Of a DNA stretch of 64,000 nt, positions 30,401 to 45,619 are shown one piece after another; the first letter of the stretch is position 1; every line of letters starts with the position of its first letter. The position numbers and the translations under genes are program-made. The DNA is from Mugil cephalus (taxonomy: Eukaryota; Chordata; Actinopteri; Mugiliformes; Mugilidae): positions 16,871,913 through 16,935,912 of the forward strand of contig NC_061783.1 of NCBI RefSeq assembly GCF_022458985.1, written 5' to 3'. The notes beneath the pieces were generated by a model that made no database searches, was not told where the DNA came from, and saw only the letters and a list, made by a program, of their open reading frames with translations.

Positions 30401-33400
30401 TCTCTGCAATTTTCGAGTAAAAGGTTAACAGAGGAGGTTCGGAGGTACCAACATTTGTATGACTAATCTTTGGCAAAATTTCAATGAAAGTTTCAGTCAC
30501 CATTGTTGAAAGGGAAGTAGGAAGTAGAAACAAAAATGAACCTGACTGGCTAAAAAGACACAGTGCCATCTAGTGTCTGGGTGGACGGAGTGAACCATAC
30601 TCCCGCAGCACTTAGTCAGCCTTAGCTGCCAATAGTCCTTTAATAGCTCGTTGGCGTGTTTGTTTATTTTAAAGTTCTTAACATAAAGCAGATAAGTCTA
30701 AACAAATTAAAAGTCCAGCTGATGCTTCAGTTTTACAGCCTTGAAAAGAGAAATATTTTTGACTTTGTTTTGGGGGCCAAACGTGGTACGAGGACCATCA
30801 GTTTGACCACCCAGCTGTAGGTCAGGTTATTAATTCTGTAATTCAAAAATTACAAATAAATAAAATACAAATAACACGAAATCCCTTCAAAAACACAGTG
30901 TCTGGAACGTGACAGGTGGCGCAGACGCAGCACATCTTATTTGCCGAGGAAGTGAAGCAGCTCTCGTCTGTCTACAGCCACGGGGGTCCATCTCCACAGA
31001 CTCGTGTTCAAATATAGCTTCACAGAGAGAGGATGATATAACGGCTTTTATTACTGCTTCAGGCTGAGGGTACGCGAAGCAGCCTGCAAACATTAAGAAG
31101 CCTAAATGATGAAAAAGCAGCCACTTAAAGGAGATTTGGGCTGCTCCTTAAAAGCTGTTCACAGATTATCATGAACTTCATCCAGCTCAAATCAAGGACC
31201 GGATAAAGACATCTGACCCGGATGTTAAAACAATGACTTAAATGGCATTAATGAGGATATTTAAGTGATTTATCGGCGCAAGCTGTGGTTCAGGACACCT
31301 CAGAGGACTTGCAAGGTACATGCGAGGGTCTGCAAGATAATCGAGAGCAAGCTAAGAAATGGAAACAAAAGTTGTTTATTTTCTGACTTTTCTTGCAGAC
31401 TATCAGATCATTTTACGACTTTAGACAACGTGTGAGAATAGGCTGCGAGAAACAGACTACTTCATTTTCCCGAACCTCCACGTTAGAAGCTTGCAGAATA
31501 AAAACCACATGCTGATTTATCTCCAACTAGGTGAACTCTCGTTCAGTCCTGGAGGACCCAAGTCTACTCAAACGGACTCGAGGGGCTGTAAATATGTCAC
31601 ATGCTAATTAACCTCAAAGTATTACTGTGACATTAACGTCTCCTCCGCATTATTCATCCCTGCGGACTCTGCGGCTGCTTCCTCCATATACAGCGATATT
31701 TAAATAAAAACCTGCTCTTAAAGAATCTGCCATGAGCCTCGTCACGTTCAAGCATTTCTCTCAAACGGACTTGAATCGTTTTTATGTGTGGGGACGAACA
31801 AATTCTAGCTCAAACCAATAAAAGTTAATACTTTATTGGTGCATGCACAGCTCATATAGGTTAAAGGTTATGGGCTTAATTCGTAAGTCACAGGACTGGG
31901 GATAAAAGGGATTTAAACTCTCCTAATTAACGCTGCGAGAGCGCCGTCAGATGTGCGCCCTCGTTGCAATTTTAATTTAAAGTTGCAGCAGGTGAGCTGA
32001 TGCCAGCGTCTCTCTTCCTTGCCGATGGTTTCATCATTGCACAGGACTTCAGAGAGCAGGGAGGACGCGGGCAACATGGGAACTAAATTACATCAGCGCA
32101 GAAAAACACAGGAGCTTCAACGTATGTAGAGGGATAGCAACTGTGAGGTTGTTTCTACTGAAAAGCATCCTCCTGAGCAAAGTTTTTTTTTAGTCCAACA
32201 AACAAATAATATGCTGTGAATCAAGTAGTTGCTGCAGCCCTAATGATATTAATTACTTGCATTTCATGCATTTTTTCTTGTGGATTAGACAGTTTCAAAC
32301 TTTTAGGTGACACGTGCACTGTTAGCTGGAGTTTAAGCGTAGAAATAAATATCCACAATTTTCAAAATAAAAGGCAATATTAGAAGTTAATTTGCAGCCT
32401 GGATGTAAAGGAAGTCTAAACACACCGTGGGTCTAATGACATTGAGTTGGGCCCACATCAGACCAGTCCAACCAAGATAACACCTGTTATAACAAACACC
32501 TCACTGTTTATGGCCAAAACACACATGCACACAAGCCATCACCAAAAACAACAAACCGATGCCAATAACATCCGAAGAGAAGCGTACGACTTCTACTACT
32601 ACGCGCCTTTAGGTTCTGACCCCAATCCTTTCCTCTTGGCCCTAATCTCACATTAGCCTCAGCCAGGGTGGAGCGCAGCCATCACACCATCACAACTCAT
32701 GAATGAGGCGGCGCACACGTCACCGAGGAGTGTGTACACAACACAAAGCGGGCTGAAGGTTGAAGCCTTGCGCAAGTCTCGGGTTTAGACCCGAGATAGG
32801 AGAAAGGACGAGAATCACGGCCAACAGCTGCTATCAGTGTGATGACATTTTACACCTGGTGCACGAATGCAACAGCTGTTTACAATCATTGCTGATAGAA
32901 TATGACTTAATGTTTAAAGTGTACAAACTTGTCTCAAAAACCGCCCCAAACTAAAATGTAATCGCTTTGTTATGATGTAAAACTGGGGAAAAAGCAGGAA
33001 ATTCTCACATGTGAGAGGCTGGAAAAAAGAAAATAGTTTGGGACAACGGCTCCATAAACGTGACCCTGACCTGAAAGTTGCCAATGATCCCCAGGTAGTT
33101 TTAACAGAAGTTAATGTGTCACAGACAAGCAGCGTGGAGGTCCCACGGTGACCTCAGACCTTCATCCAATCATATGATTTGAGATGAATCCTGAGCTGTT
33201 CACATGTTGACACCGGGACCACTTAATACACGGTAAATAAACAAACACTGAGGGTTTAAGTTTATCACCACATTTCTCACCAAACCAACACCCTCCTCCG
33301 GAGAAAGCCAGAGAGCCATCTTTTACTGCTGTCATCCCCAACTAAACGACAGATACACGGGGCGTCGAGGGGCGTGAAGACTCAAACTCACGGTAGAAGG

Positions 33401-33732
33401 AGGCCGCGCATACGGTTTAAACTACACCGCGTCCGGTGGTCTACCCAGAAAACAAAAACCTCCACACATATAATCAACCCCCCCCCCTCCTCGTACCAGA
33501 ACAAGTGGCCGCACATACTGATGACAGCGTCCCTGGCAGTGTCCAGACATATGTTGCACTCGAAGGTGGCCCGGTCCCGCTCCCGTTCGCTCTCTCCGCC
33601 GCCGCCGCCGCCGCCGCCGCCGCTGCCTCCGCCGGCTGGTCCACCGCGGTCGTTGCTGTTCTCCCCGGACGGGAATCGTCCTCTGCTGGCCGGCCCGCCG
33701 TCACTCGAGGACCGGGGATCCGCGGCCGCCAT
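24424..33732 (-). CDS. rnf5: RNF5, ER-membrane RING-type E3 ubiquitin ligase
   Basis: Membrane-anchored E3 ligase acting in ER-associated degradation. Coding exons in transcript order: 33732-33497, 27406-27388 (19 nt), 25566-25454, 25371-25314, 25221-25110, 24542-24424. The frame is continuous, 218 residues (human 180). Residues 1-56 are a long low-complexity N-terminus with a Gly run from a GCC repeat, larger than in mammals. The RING finger is C3HC4: C59, C62, C74, H76, C79, C82, C96, C99. Next are [16 protein letters not shown], the hydrophobic [17 protein letters not shown] segment, and a C-terminal helix ending [15 protein letters not shown]. The NWQDSLFLF ending and PRLKTPP favour RNF5 over RNF185. 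The microexon encodes WPCLHQ and completes a split Cys codon, so skipping it would destroy the RING. Intron 1 is about 6.1 kb. Confidence 0.94.
24650..24722 (+). mobile_element. hAT-like element fragment in rnf5 intron 5 (copy 3)
   Basis: 'TTCAAACATGCGGCCCGCGG', 'GGCCCACCGGAGGGTCC', 'GGCCCGTGGGATTATTTGCA' match the end of the 62241-62654 element (reverse complement). Only about 70 nt survives. Confidence 0.6.
24723..25099 (+). repeat. Polypurine (GA-rich) tract in rnf5 intron 5
   Basis: Almost 380 nt are A and G only, with scattered single pyrimidines, built of imperfect GAAGAAGA/GGAGGA units. On the rnf5 sense strand it is a polypyrimidine tract filling the intron downstream of exon 5. Its one-strand purine bias makes long chance open frames on the minus strand (Ser/Leu/Phe-rich), which I do not treat as genes. 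Confidence 0.85.
25985..26120 (-). repeat. Short interspersed repeat, copy 2 (rnf5 intron 2)
   Basis: On the minus strand it reads 'GACTCACTCTTGGAGCCATC', 'CTAGTGGTCATTCCTGGAAC', 'TGCAAGTTTG'. This is the same pattern (GGAGCC, AGTGGYCA, GGAACTGCA) as the plus-strand repeat at 3225-3335. Confidence 0.45.
27407..33496. other. rnf5 intron 1 (6.1 kb), mostly unique sequence
   Basis: The largest intron in the window. Apart from the repeat at 30370-30590 it holds little recognised transposon sequence. Stretches such as 27640-27740 ('GGTATTAATTGGCTCCATCT') and 31590-31690 are GC-balanced with homeobox-like TAATTR cores. They could be conserved regulatory elements, but this is inference only. No exons of another gene were recognised. 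Confidence 0.35.
30370..30595 (+). repeat. Unnamed interspersed repeat, copy B (rnf5 intron 1)
   Basis: 'GCTTTAGTATTTCCAGCTGC', 'TCCATCTCTGCAATTTTCGA', 'AATGAAAGTTTCAGTCACC', 'ATTGTTGAAAGGGAAGTAGG', 'AAAAAGACACAGTGCCATCT', 'AGTGTCTGGGTGGACGG' share order and spacing with copy A at 19430-19640. Confidence 0.65.
33597..33637. repeat. (GCC)n/(GGC)n trinucleotide repeat inside rnf5 exon 1
   Basis: Near-perfect CCG/GCC repeat that codes for the glycine run just ahead of the RING finger on the minus strand. A length-variable coding repeat is expected here. Confidence 0.85.
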
Positions 33733-34852
33733 AATGTTTGCTATTCAAGTGAAGGGAGGTAACGCCAACCCAAGCCACACGGGCCCGACCCGAGTTACCG
33801 AGCTACCGAGAGTTACCGAGCTAACGCTAGCCGTGAGTCTGAAGTAACGGCTGCTGCCTCCACCTGAGAGAGGACTTCCGCTTCCGGTACAGATAAGGGT
33901 CTGGGGGCGGGGCAAATATTAAACACCTCCCACAACAATAATATTAATAATAATAATAATAATAATGATAATAATAATAATAATAATAATAGTAATAATA
34001 ATAAACGCTTAATTATGTTTTATGTTGGGAATATGCTAATTATGTCTCAACTATAATAATTATTATTTATACGAAAATCGAAAACAGAAAGAAAAAAACA
34101 AATATTAAGACTGACATGATACTAAACTAAAAATACTACTACTAATAGTAATAATTATTATTACTGTTATCATTGTTACTATTATGATTAATATCATTAA
34201 TAACATGATAATAATACTATTTAGAAGAAGGATGTTAATAATTCTAATGAGAATAAACGTTTGATTCTTGTTTCTTTTATGTTTTCGTGTTTTATATAAA
34301 TTTTTTTTTGTGTACATGCTAATTTTATTATATTTTCAAGTATTTTATATATTCAAATGTTAGATATGTATATACACCATTATGTTCAAAGCACATAGGT
34401 AGAATAGCCGAACTGTCTAATTGTGAGTTTTGATCTTAAATTTAAATATATGTGTTTGACTCACTTTTATAATGTACTATACGGAAATGTTAGCATTAAC
34501 TACTGAGCATTAATGATTACAGCTTCAAAACATCCATACACTGACATGAAATAAATATTTATTTGAATATGTTGACAGCTATACGTGTTTGTAGGAACGA
34601 ACAATACCCGGAACCTTCAGCGTTGGTGGGTTTTGTTTCCAGCCGGAGTCACGGGAAGTACGCACAGTCAGCGTGTTGTGTACACTGTGGGAGTCCATGC
34701 TGAATTTTGCTGTGTTAATTTTGCAATTTTCAAGAAAGACGTCCACAAAGAGACTGAACCGGAGTTACCGGAAATATTTTTTGCAGTTAACCGCACATTT
34801 CTAACTTTTAATTTTTTTTTTTTGTACTCTTTGACTCCACACACCAGCAACC
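33733..34852. promoter_or_regulatory. Divergent intergenic region, rnf5 / utp23
   Basis: 1.1 kb between divergent starts. The rnf5 side (33733-33910) is GC- and CpG-rich with repeated 'GAGTTACCGAGCTA' units at 33790-33825, as expected for a CpG promoter. The middle (33930-34330) is an AAT microsatellite and AT-rich DNA. The utp23 side has a mildly GC-rich patch at 34605-34690, the likely utp23 promoter or 5' UTR. No TATA box is asserted. Confidence 0.45.
33935..34020. repeat. (AAT)n microsatellite
   Basis: Imperfect AAT/AATAAT repeat with a few interruptions (GATAAT, AGTAAT). Further degenerate TAAT-rich sequence continues to about 34230. Confidence 0.85.
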
Positions 34853-35817
34853 ATGAAGATCAAGCGACAGAAACAAGCCAAGAAAACGATCAGCTTCTAC
34901 AAATACAACTTCAGCTTCAGGGAGCCGTTTCAGATCCTCATTGATGGGACTTTCTGTCAGGCGGCGTTAAAGAACAAGATTCAGATCAAAGAGCAAATGC
35001 CCAAATATCTGATGGGAGAAGTGCAGCTGTGCACCACCAAGTAAGTTCATTTTAAATATTACTGTCCATACTTATCTTATAACCCATCATTAACCAGCGT
35101 ATGTCTGCGTTTTGTTTTTTGTTTGGTCATCAGCTGCGCCCTGAAAGAACTGGACACTCTTGGAAAGGAGCTGTACGGAGCTAAAATCATCCTGCAGAGG
35201 TATCAGGTCAGAAGGTGTCCACATTTCAAGAACCCAGTCCCTGCCTCAGAGTGCCTGCTGTCCATGCTGGAGGAGACCAACCCACACCACTACTTTGTTG
35301 CCACACAGGTAAATACAAGAGATAATAGAAATACACACTTTATTATGAATATGGTAATGATTCAGGTGCTTGATATGAGCTAGAGTCTTTCTTTGGTTTT
35401 TGGTGCCTCCTCCAGGATCACACAGTTACTTCAGGCCTGAAGAAGATCCCCGGCGTTCCCCTGCTCTACATCATCCTCAACACCATTGTGCTGGACAAGC
35501 CCAGTCAGGCGTCCCTGGACCACGTCCAGGCGGTTCAGCTGGGAGAGCTGGTCAGCCCGGCCCAGCAGAAGAGCATCCGCAGCCTGAAGGAGGAGCAGGG
35601 CATCGTCGAGAAGGACGGCGAGCGGCGGGGTAAGAAGAGGAAGAGGAAGCAGAGCAATCCAAACCCCCTGAGCTGCCTGAAGAAGAAGAAGAAAGGAGTG
35701 CCGACGCCGCCGCTGAAGAAGACAGAGCAGGGGGAGAAAAGGAAACGGAGCCGACACAAGAAACGGAAGACGGAGGGAGGAGGCAACGCGGCTGCTCCCG
35801 CAGTTACAAATTCGTAG
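34853..35817 (+). CDS. utp23: UTP23, small-subunit processome component (rRNA processing, PIN-like)
   Basis: Nucleolar protein needed for early 18S rRNA processing, part of the SSU processome and linked to snR30/U17 snoRNA release. Exons 34853-35040, 35134-35308 and 35416-35817 join in frame to 254 residues, close to the human length. The start is the first ATG of the conserved MKIKRQKQAKK. The PIN-like domain is seen in FQILIDGTFCQAAL, LCTTNCALKELDTLGKELYGA, the zinc-binding RRCPHFKNP...SECLLSM, NPHHYFVATQD and LLYIILNTIVLDKPS. The Lys/Arg-rich tail includes GKKRKRK, NPLSCLKKKKKG and KRKRSRHKKRK, basic nucleolar-type signals. It is divergent from rnf5 and convergent with rad21, as in human UTP23-RAD21. 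Confidence 0.95.
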
Positions 35818-37429
35818 TGCGATTAGAGAGACAGAGACTTTACCCTTTTATATCTAGCATAAATATCTGAAAGTGTTCCTGGATAATTTATCCCAATTTA
35901 AAAGAACTTATTTTGCTCTATGGTGTAGATACGATTAAATCATTGTTTACTATATAAAATTGTCACTTTAAGCCATATGATGTGGTATTTCTTTTATTCT
36001 GAAAAAAGTTTAGACTTACAGGCAGAGAACTGAAACCGCTCTGAGACATAGCAACCTTTTTTAAGATTGAGAGGATTTGTCTTTGCATTTATAGAAAATA
36101 AAAAAAAATGTAGGTTTACAGGCACATGGTATAAATACAAACAACAACTCAGACATTATAAGAGAACATAGTTTTTTTTTGTGGAAGTCAAAAACTACGT
36201 GTTTGTAGAAGCACAAGGAAGAAGAGTAGTGATTCACAACAGGTTCAATTCAGCCGTATTCCAGGCTTCACTTGATCCTGTTACCAAGTTATTCTTTAGA
36301 TTAATAATAAAATCTGCTTTTAAATAATACAGTATATCACAACAATGAACGAATACAGTCAGAAGTGTCACTGCTGGAGCACAAATAGTCTAAATAAAGA
36401 CATAACATCAATGGATGTCACCCAGTTGTTTCTAAATTTAAGTAGAAGAGAGCAGAAATAGAAATGATTGTTTCTGGACAGCATGCAAGTGTGGCAGACC
36501 ACTTTTTTTTGCCATCTACGGACTCAGGCTATGTTCTATAAGTTGTGTCCCAATTTCATTATACATAGTAACCACATGCAGTTTGTGCTTTTGTTCCAGT
36601 TTCTGTACAAAAACAAATCTATGTTTAAACATTTTTGACTAACAATACATTTATTCTAATGTTCGTTCTCATTCAAACTGTATGTGTCTTTTTTTTAAAG
36701 ATTTCTCAGAGTTGTTTAACTAGCACCTGTACATTTCTAGTATTCACACACAGTTCTTTGTGTATTATATATATTTTTTAAATTAGTATGTAGCATCAAT
36801 TTGGGACACAACTGTGATTTACAAAGCATAAACAGTTCATGATACAAGCAAAGCATTTGCAAATAACATTTTCGGAGTTTGTAATGATTAAAGTGCTACG
36901 TTAAGGTTGTATAATTATTAACTGCTGGTTGAGTCTGCAAATCACGACGGTAGTAACTGTTTAAACGTACTCTGGATACAGTGCATGCTCCTTCCGGCTA
37001 ATGAGAGCGAACCCGAGAGCCTTCAGATATTAAACTTTTCAAATGCCAGTGCAACACAACAGTGAGAGAGAGCAGCTCCAAACAGTAAGGTGCAGAAACA
37101 GTTTTTTTTTAAGTGCACAGTTTACAAAAGTGAGTAAATAATAAAATCCATAAATCAATAAATAATAAGGCCCATTGTTTGGAGTTACAATCTTCGTCAC
37201 TGTGAAATCTCTTCATAATACAACCACATCATTCACATCTGTTCCCTCCCACCTCTGCTTGAACAATAAAATCATCCAGGACAAAAAAACAAACAAAAAA
37301 AAAAACTTTCACATCACATAAATAAACTGAGTCAGTAAACTTACCCAACACACAAATAAATACGACTTCTGGTAAATTAAGACTACACAGTTTTTTTTTT
37401 CTTTTCAGGCTGTACTGTGAGCGTCTTTT
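35818..37429. other. Shared 3' region of utp23 (+) and rad21 (-)
   Basis: utp23 probably ends near ATTAAA at 35934-35939. On the minus strand an AATAAA (TTTATT at about 35992-35997) could end rad21, giving a rad21 3' UTR of about 1.4 kb, with an alternative near 36645. The tail-to-tail transcripts would then end within about 60 nt of each other. No other gene is seen. Confidence 0.45.
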
Positions 37430-42523
<5,094 letters not shown>

Positions 42524-43930
42524 TCACCACCAGGGAAAGGGGGAAGGGGGGAGGTGTCGGGCCTAAAGGAGAGAGGAAGAAACGGGGTAGAAATAACATT
42601 CTGCATATGACTGAAATCCCAGCTTTCAACAGATTTAATTCAACAATGCACGAGTGTTAATGGGACACATTCACTGCCTTTGTGGCTGTCTAACTAATGG
42701 GAGCGGTGACAGGAGTTAACAGCAGGGAGCAAAATGATTAAGTGAGATTCCTGTAAATCATTTTCTGGTATAGAAATAAACCCATTCAGATGTAAACTGC
42801 AGATACAGATCATCTCAGCACTCCCCACTGTGTAAATGAAGGACTCTTAGCACTTTAAGTAGCTACACGGCTTGTAGTCACGATTTATTCATCAGTATTT
42901 AAAAAATATATATTGAACTCAGCCTTGAGCTTAACATGTTTTATTGGGCTTTAAAACGATGCTAATTATGAAAGAACATAATGTATAAAATACATAAAAA
43001 GTACATAAAAAACTAATAAACTGTATTTTACAGTGTCTCTTATTATAATATCTACCTGATAATTTAAGATTTCCATTTTTCCTAAAGAGATTTATTATGT
43101 AATTATAACCTAGTGATTAATTAGTACTCTTCTAAACACATCATTATACTTAATTACTTTGGCATAAACTTTTTTTTAGACAATGCACTGATAAACTCAA
43201 ACAAAAAAACAAAAATAGTCGACTAATCAACGTCTCCAATTATCATTACTAATTAAACTCATTAAATGATCCCACAGACATCTATAGTTACTTCTAATAA
43301 GACTTTCCAAATTATTTTTTTAATTACGAACTTTGTTTAGTCAATTATTTATTTAAAATTCGAAATTATACATTTATGCCGCAGCATAAAAAAATATTAA
43401 CACTAAATTTAAATAAACGTGCAGTAGACTAGTTTATACATTTTTTTAAAAGTTCAATTATGCTAATTTATGCATTGTGGCGTTAATTAATTCACACCTT
43501 ATAGCGCCGCCTGTGTCTAAGTACGTGACGTGTAAACAGCGACACTGCGCCGAGATTTTTCTCAGGTGAGTAAAACTAACGTACCTGAAACACTGCAATA
43601 TGCCTCCAATAAATAAATAAATAAATAATAATATTATTATGATATTATCACTGTTATCACTAACACACATAATGACTATGCAGCAGGATAAAAAATAAAA
43701 AAGAGTGGAGAGTGGTCTTAATGGGAATAATTAGGCTTAAATGACATGACCGCTCGAAACCACTGATGCTCCCAACAGGTGATGATGCAGAGGTGCTAAT
43801 GTTAGCGTCTCTCATTCAAAACACCGCGAAGCCAGCCGCGTTTTTTTTTTTTTTTTATTGACTGCGACACTCACCCACACGCAGCTTCATGCAAACTGTC
43901 TCGCCTTAGTGTGCAACATAAATGACTCAC

Positions 43931-44085
43931 CGGTTCGCCGTCTTGTGCTTTTCCTGTTGTCCTGGTGTCGTACTGTCGCTGGTGCTCGGTATTATCGGGC
44001 ACCCCTCCTCTTCCTTCTCTACCTCCTCCTCCTCCTCCTCCTCCTCCTGCTCCTGCTCCTCTCTCCCTCTAAAACAAACAAGATG
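43931..44085 (-). promoter_or_regulatory. rad21: Probable rad21 untranslated first exon and promoter
   Basis: On the minus strand a strong donor, CCG|GTGAGT, has its exon side at 43931. It pairs with an acceptor TTTAG at 42565-42563 just upstream of the coding start (exon 42562-42365). 'ACAAGATGGCG' near 44079 contains a YY1-like AAGATGGCG core. A (CCT)n tract at 44025-44060 lies inside the presumed exon or promoter. The transcription start is inferred. Confidence 0.5.
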
Positions 44086-44499
44086 GCGTCGTCTTTGCTC
44101 CTGGTGCTGATGTGGGAGAGAAGTAGTGAGGGAGGGAGTCTGCGCGTCTCATCCACACCTACATGTGGCCTAATTAAAAATCTTATTGAAGTAGCAGTAT
44201 TAACAGAAAAAATATACTTAAAATAGCATGCGTTTGTGCACATGCATGCTATTTTAAGCATATTTTTCTGATTTTAATCTTATATATTTGCCTAAACTAT
44301 AGTATTATACCCTTCCTGCCCCCCACTCCAAGTCTCTGATGACCTTCCAGGTGTTGTAAAGCATCGACCTGAGATCAGGTAGCAAGAGGAATTAATTATA
44401 AGACTTTATTTGTTCATTGTCCACCACATTCATTAAAAACTCCAACACAATTATTATGCTACATGCACTTACTGCTCACTGGTTAGATGCTAAATTGCA

Positions 44500-44572
44500 T
44501 TTTGTTGCCCTGCACCTGTGTGTGTAATGACAATAAAGTTGAATCTAATCTTATCTAATCTAAAAGGTCACA
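44500..44572 (+). repeat. LINE 3' end with ATCTAATCT tail
   Basis: 'GTGTAATGACAATAAAGTTG' followed by AATCTAATCT-type tail repeats is the usual 3' terminus of CR1/Rex1-group LINEs. The body upstream is too decayed to follow. Confidence 0.55.
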
Positions 44573-45058
44573 CACTCTTACAGCAGCATTGTTTCAAGCT
44601 TCTGCAGTGTCACGTGATTTTTCCATTCAGTGTAGGCACTAGGCACGATGGGTGCATCACTTCATCTGCCTCTCTTCGTACCCTGAGTCTAATCTTTATG
44701 CTCCCTAGCAAGTTGAAGCCTTTTTTACAGGTTAGCCTCACTGAGTTTTCTTAAGTCTACACAGCTGCTCAGTCCCAATCCCTTGAGTTTCTTTCGCATT
44801 GTACGTATGGAAATGCTCTTACTGTCACTATTAAACACAGCCCTGAGTTCCCCACTATCCTTCCAATTTTTAGTAATGCGTTGGCCGTTTCTTAAGCCCA
44901 GTTGGTCGTTTAAGAAAAGAGAAGCTACTCATTGCATCAGTTGGAGATAAATAACCTGTTGCAACCTGAAACATAATCACCACTTATCCAATAGGAGCCT
45001 TGTACTTATTTGCTTAGTTAAATCAACTTGTTTTTGACAAGGTAGTGTATATATTCTT
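44570..45058 (-). mobile_element. Internally deleted Tc1-like transposon upstream of rad21
   Basis: On the plus strand the left end is 'AAAAGGTCACACACTCTTA', then 'CAAGCTTCTGCAGTGTCACG', the complement of the end of a Tc1 transposase gene. It jumps to 'TAGGCACGATGGGTGCATCA' and 'TGCCTCTCTTCGTACCCTGA' from the middle of the gene. The far end reads 'TTTTTGACAAGGTAGTGTA', fitting the outer inverted repeat. It belongs to a different Tc1 subfamily from the copy in rad21 intron 2 and is inactive. Confidence 0.65.
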
Positions 45059-45124
45059 TTCTTTAAACTATCTTACACCTATATTTCTTCTCACTTGTGC
45101 TTTTCAAGAGTGTTTGTGCGACCG

Positions 45125-45190
45125 AGCTGCTGTAACCAAGCAATTTCCCTTGTGAATCGATAAAGCCCATTAAGCTTAAATCAAAAAAAT
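45125..45190 (+). repeat. LINE 3' tail
   Basis: 'CAAGCAATTTCCCTTGTGAA' followed by 'CGATAAAGCCCATTAAGC' is a typical L2/Maui-type LINE terminus in fish. No body is recognised. Confidence 0.45.
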
Positions 45191-45334
45191 ATCATCATCA
45201 CCAACAGGATCATTTGTGTATTTGTGAATAAAATACAATTAGGGGAGTTTTGAAATACAGCAAAATCATCTTTATCATCACAAAACATCAGCATTTTATT
45301 TAATGAAAACCGTAAATTGGAAACCACGCTCATT

Positions 45335-45545
45335 TGCCGGTTTGTTAGGTGCACTCGTGAAAATAAATTAAGTGTACTTTAACAACGACTGCACTAAATC
45401 CTCCTTCAGAAAAGGTCAAGTGGTTCAAGTATTGGATCAATTTGGAGGATGAATATTGTGCTGTTGTTAAACCTGGTCCTTTGCACTAAAACATGTGTCA
45501 GTGCAGTACAATACCATTTAATTTCCACAAGTGTTCCTAGTTATA
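45335..45545. mobile_element. Small inverted-repeat element, TTAGGTRCACTYG family (copy 2)
   Basis: Starts 'GGTTTGTTAGGTGCACTCGT' and ends near 'CCACAAGTGTTCCTAG' (inverted). The left end aligns with that of 7934-8268 ('TTAGGTRCACTYGTGAAAAT'). A further terminal-like word, 'TTTGTTGGGGGCAC' at 45600-45613, may mark a nested or rearranged copy. Confidence 0.5.
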
Positions 45546-45619
45546 CACAAAAGCTCTGAGCAGCAACTCTAATAAATTAAATATAGTAATAGGTGGCCTC
45601 TTTGTTGGGGGCACTATGC

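Noticed and set aside
24424-33732. RNF185 instead of RNF5
   Set aside because: [18 protein letters not shown] and the NWQDSLFLF ending match RNF5; RNF185 differs at each of these.
33374-33847. Plus-strand frames of 157 and 108 codons across rnf5 exon 1
   Set aside because: They are the antisense of the GC-rich rnf5 first exon; the minus-strand RING protein explains the openness.
43858-44261. Open frames around the (CCT)n tract near 44 kb
   Set aside because: Leu/Ser/Arg-rich low-complexity translation of the probable rad21 promoter and untranslated exon.
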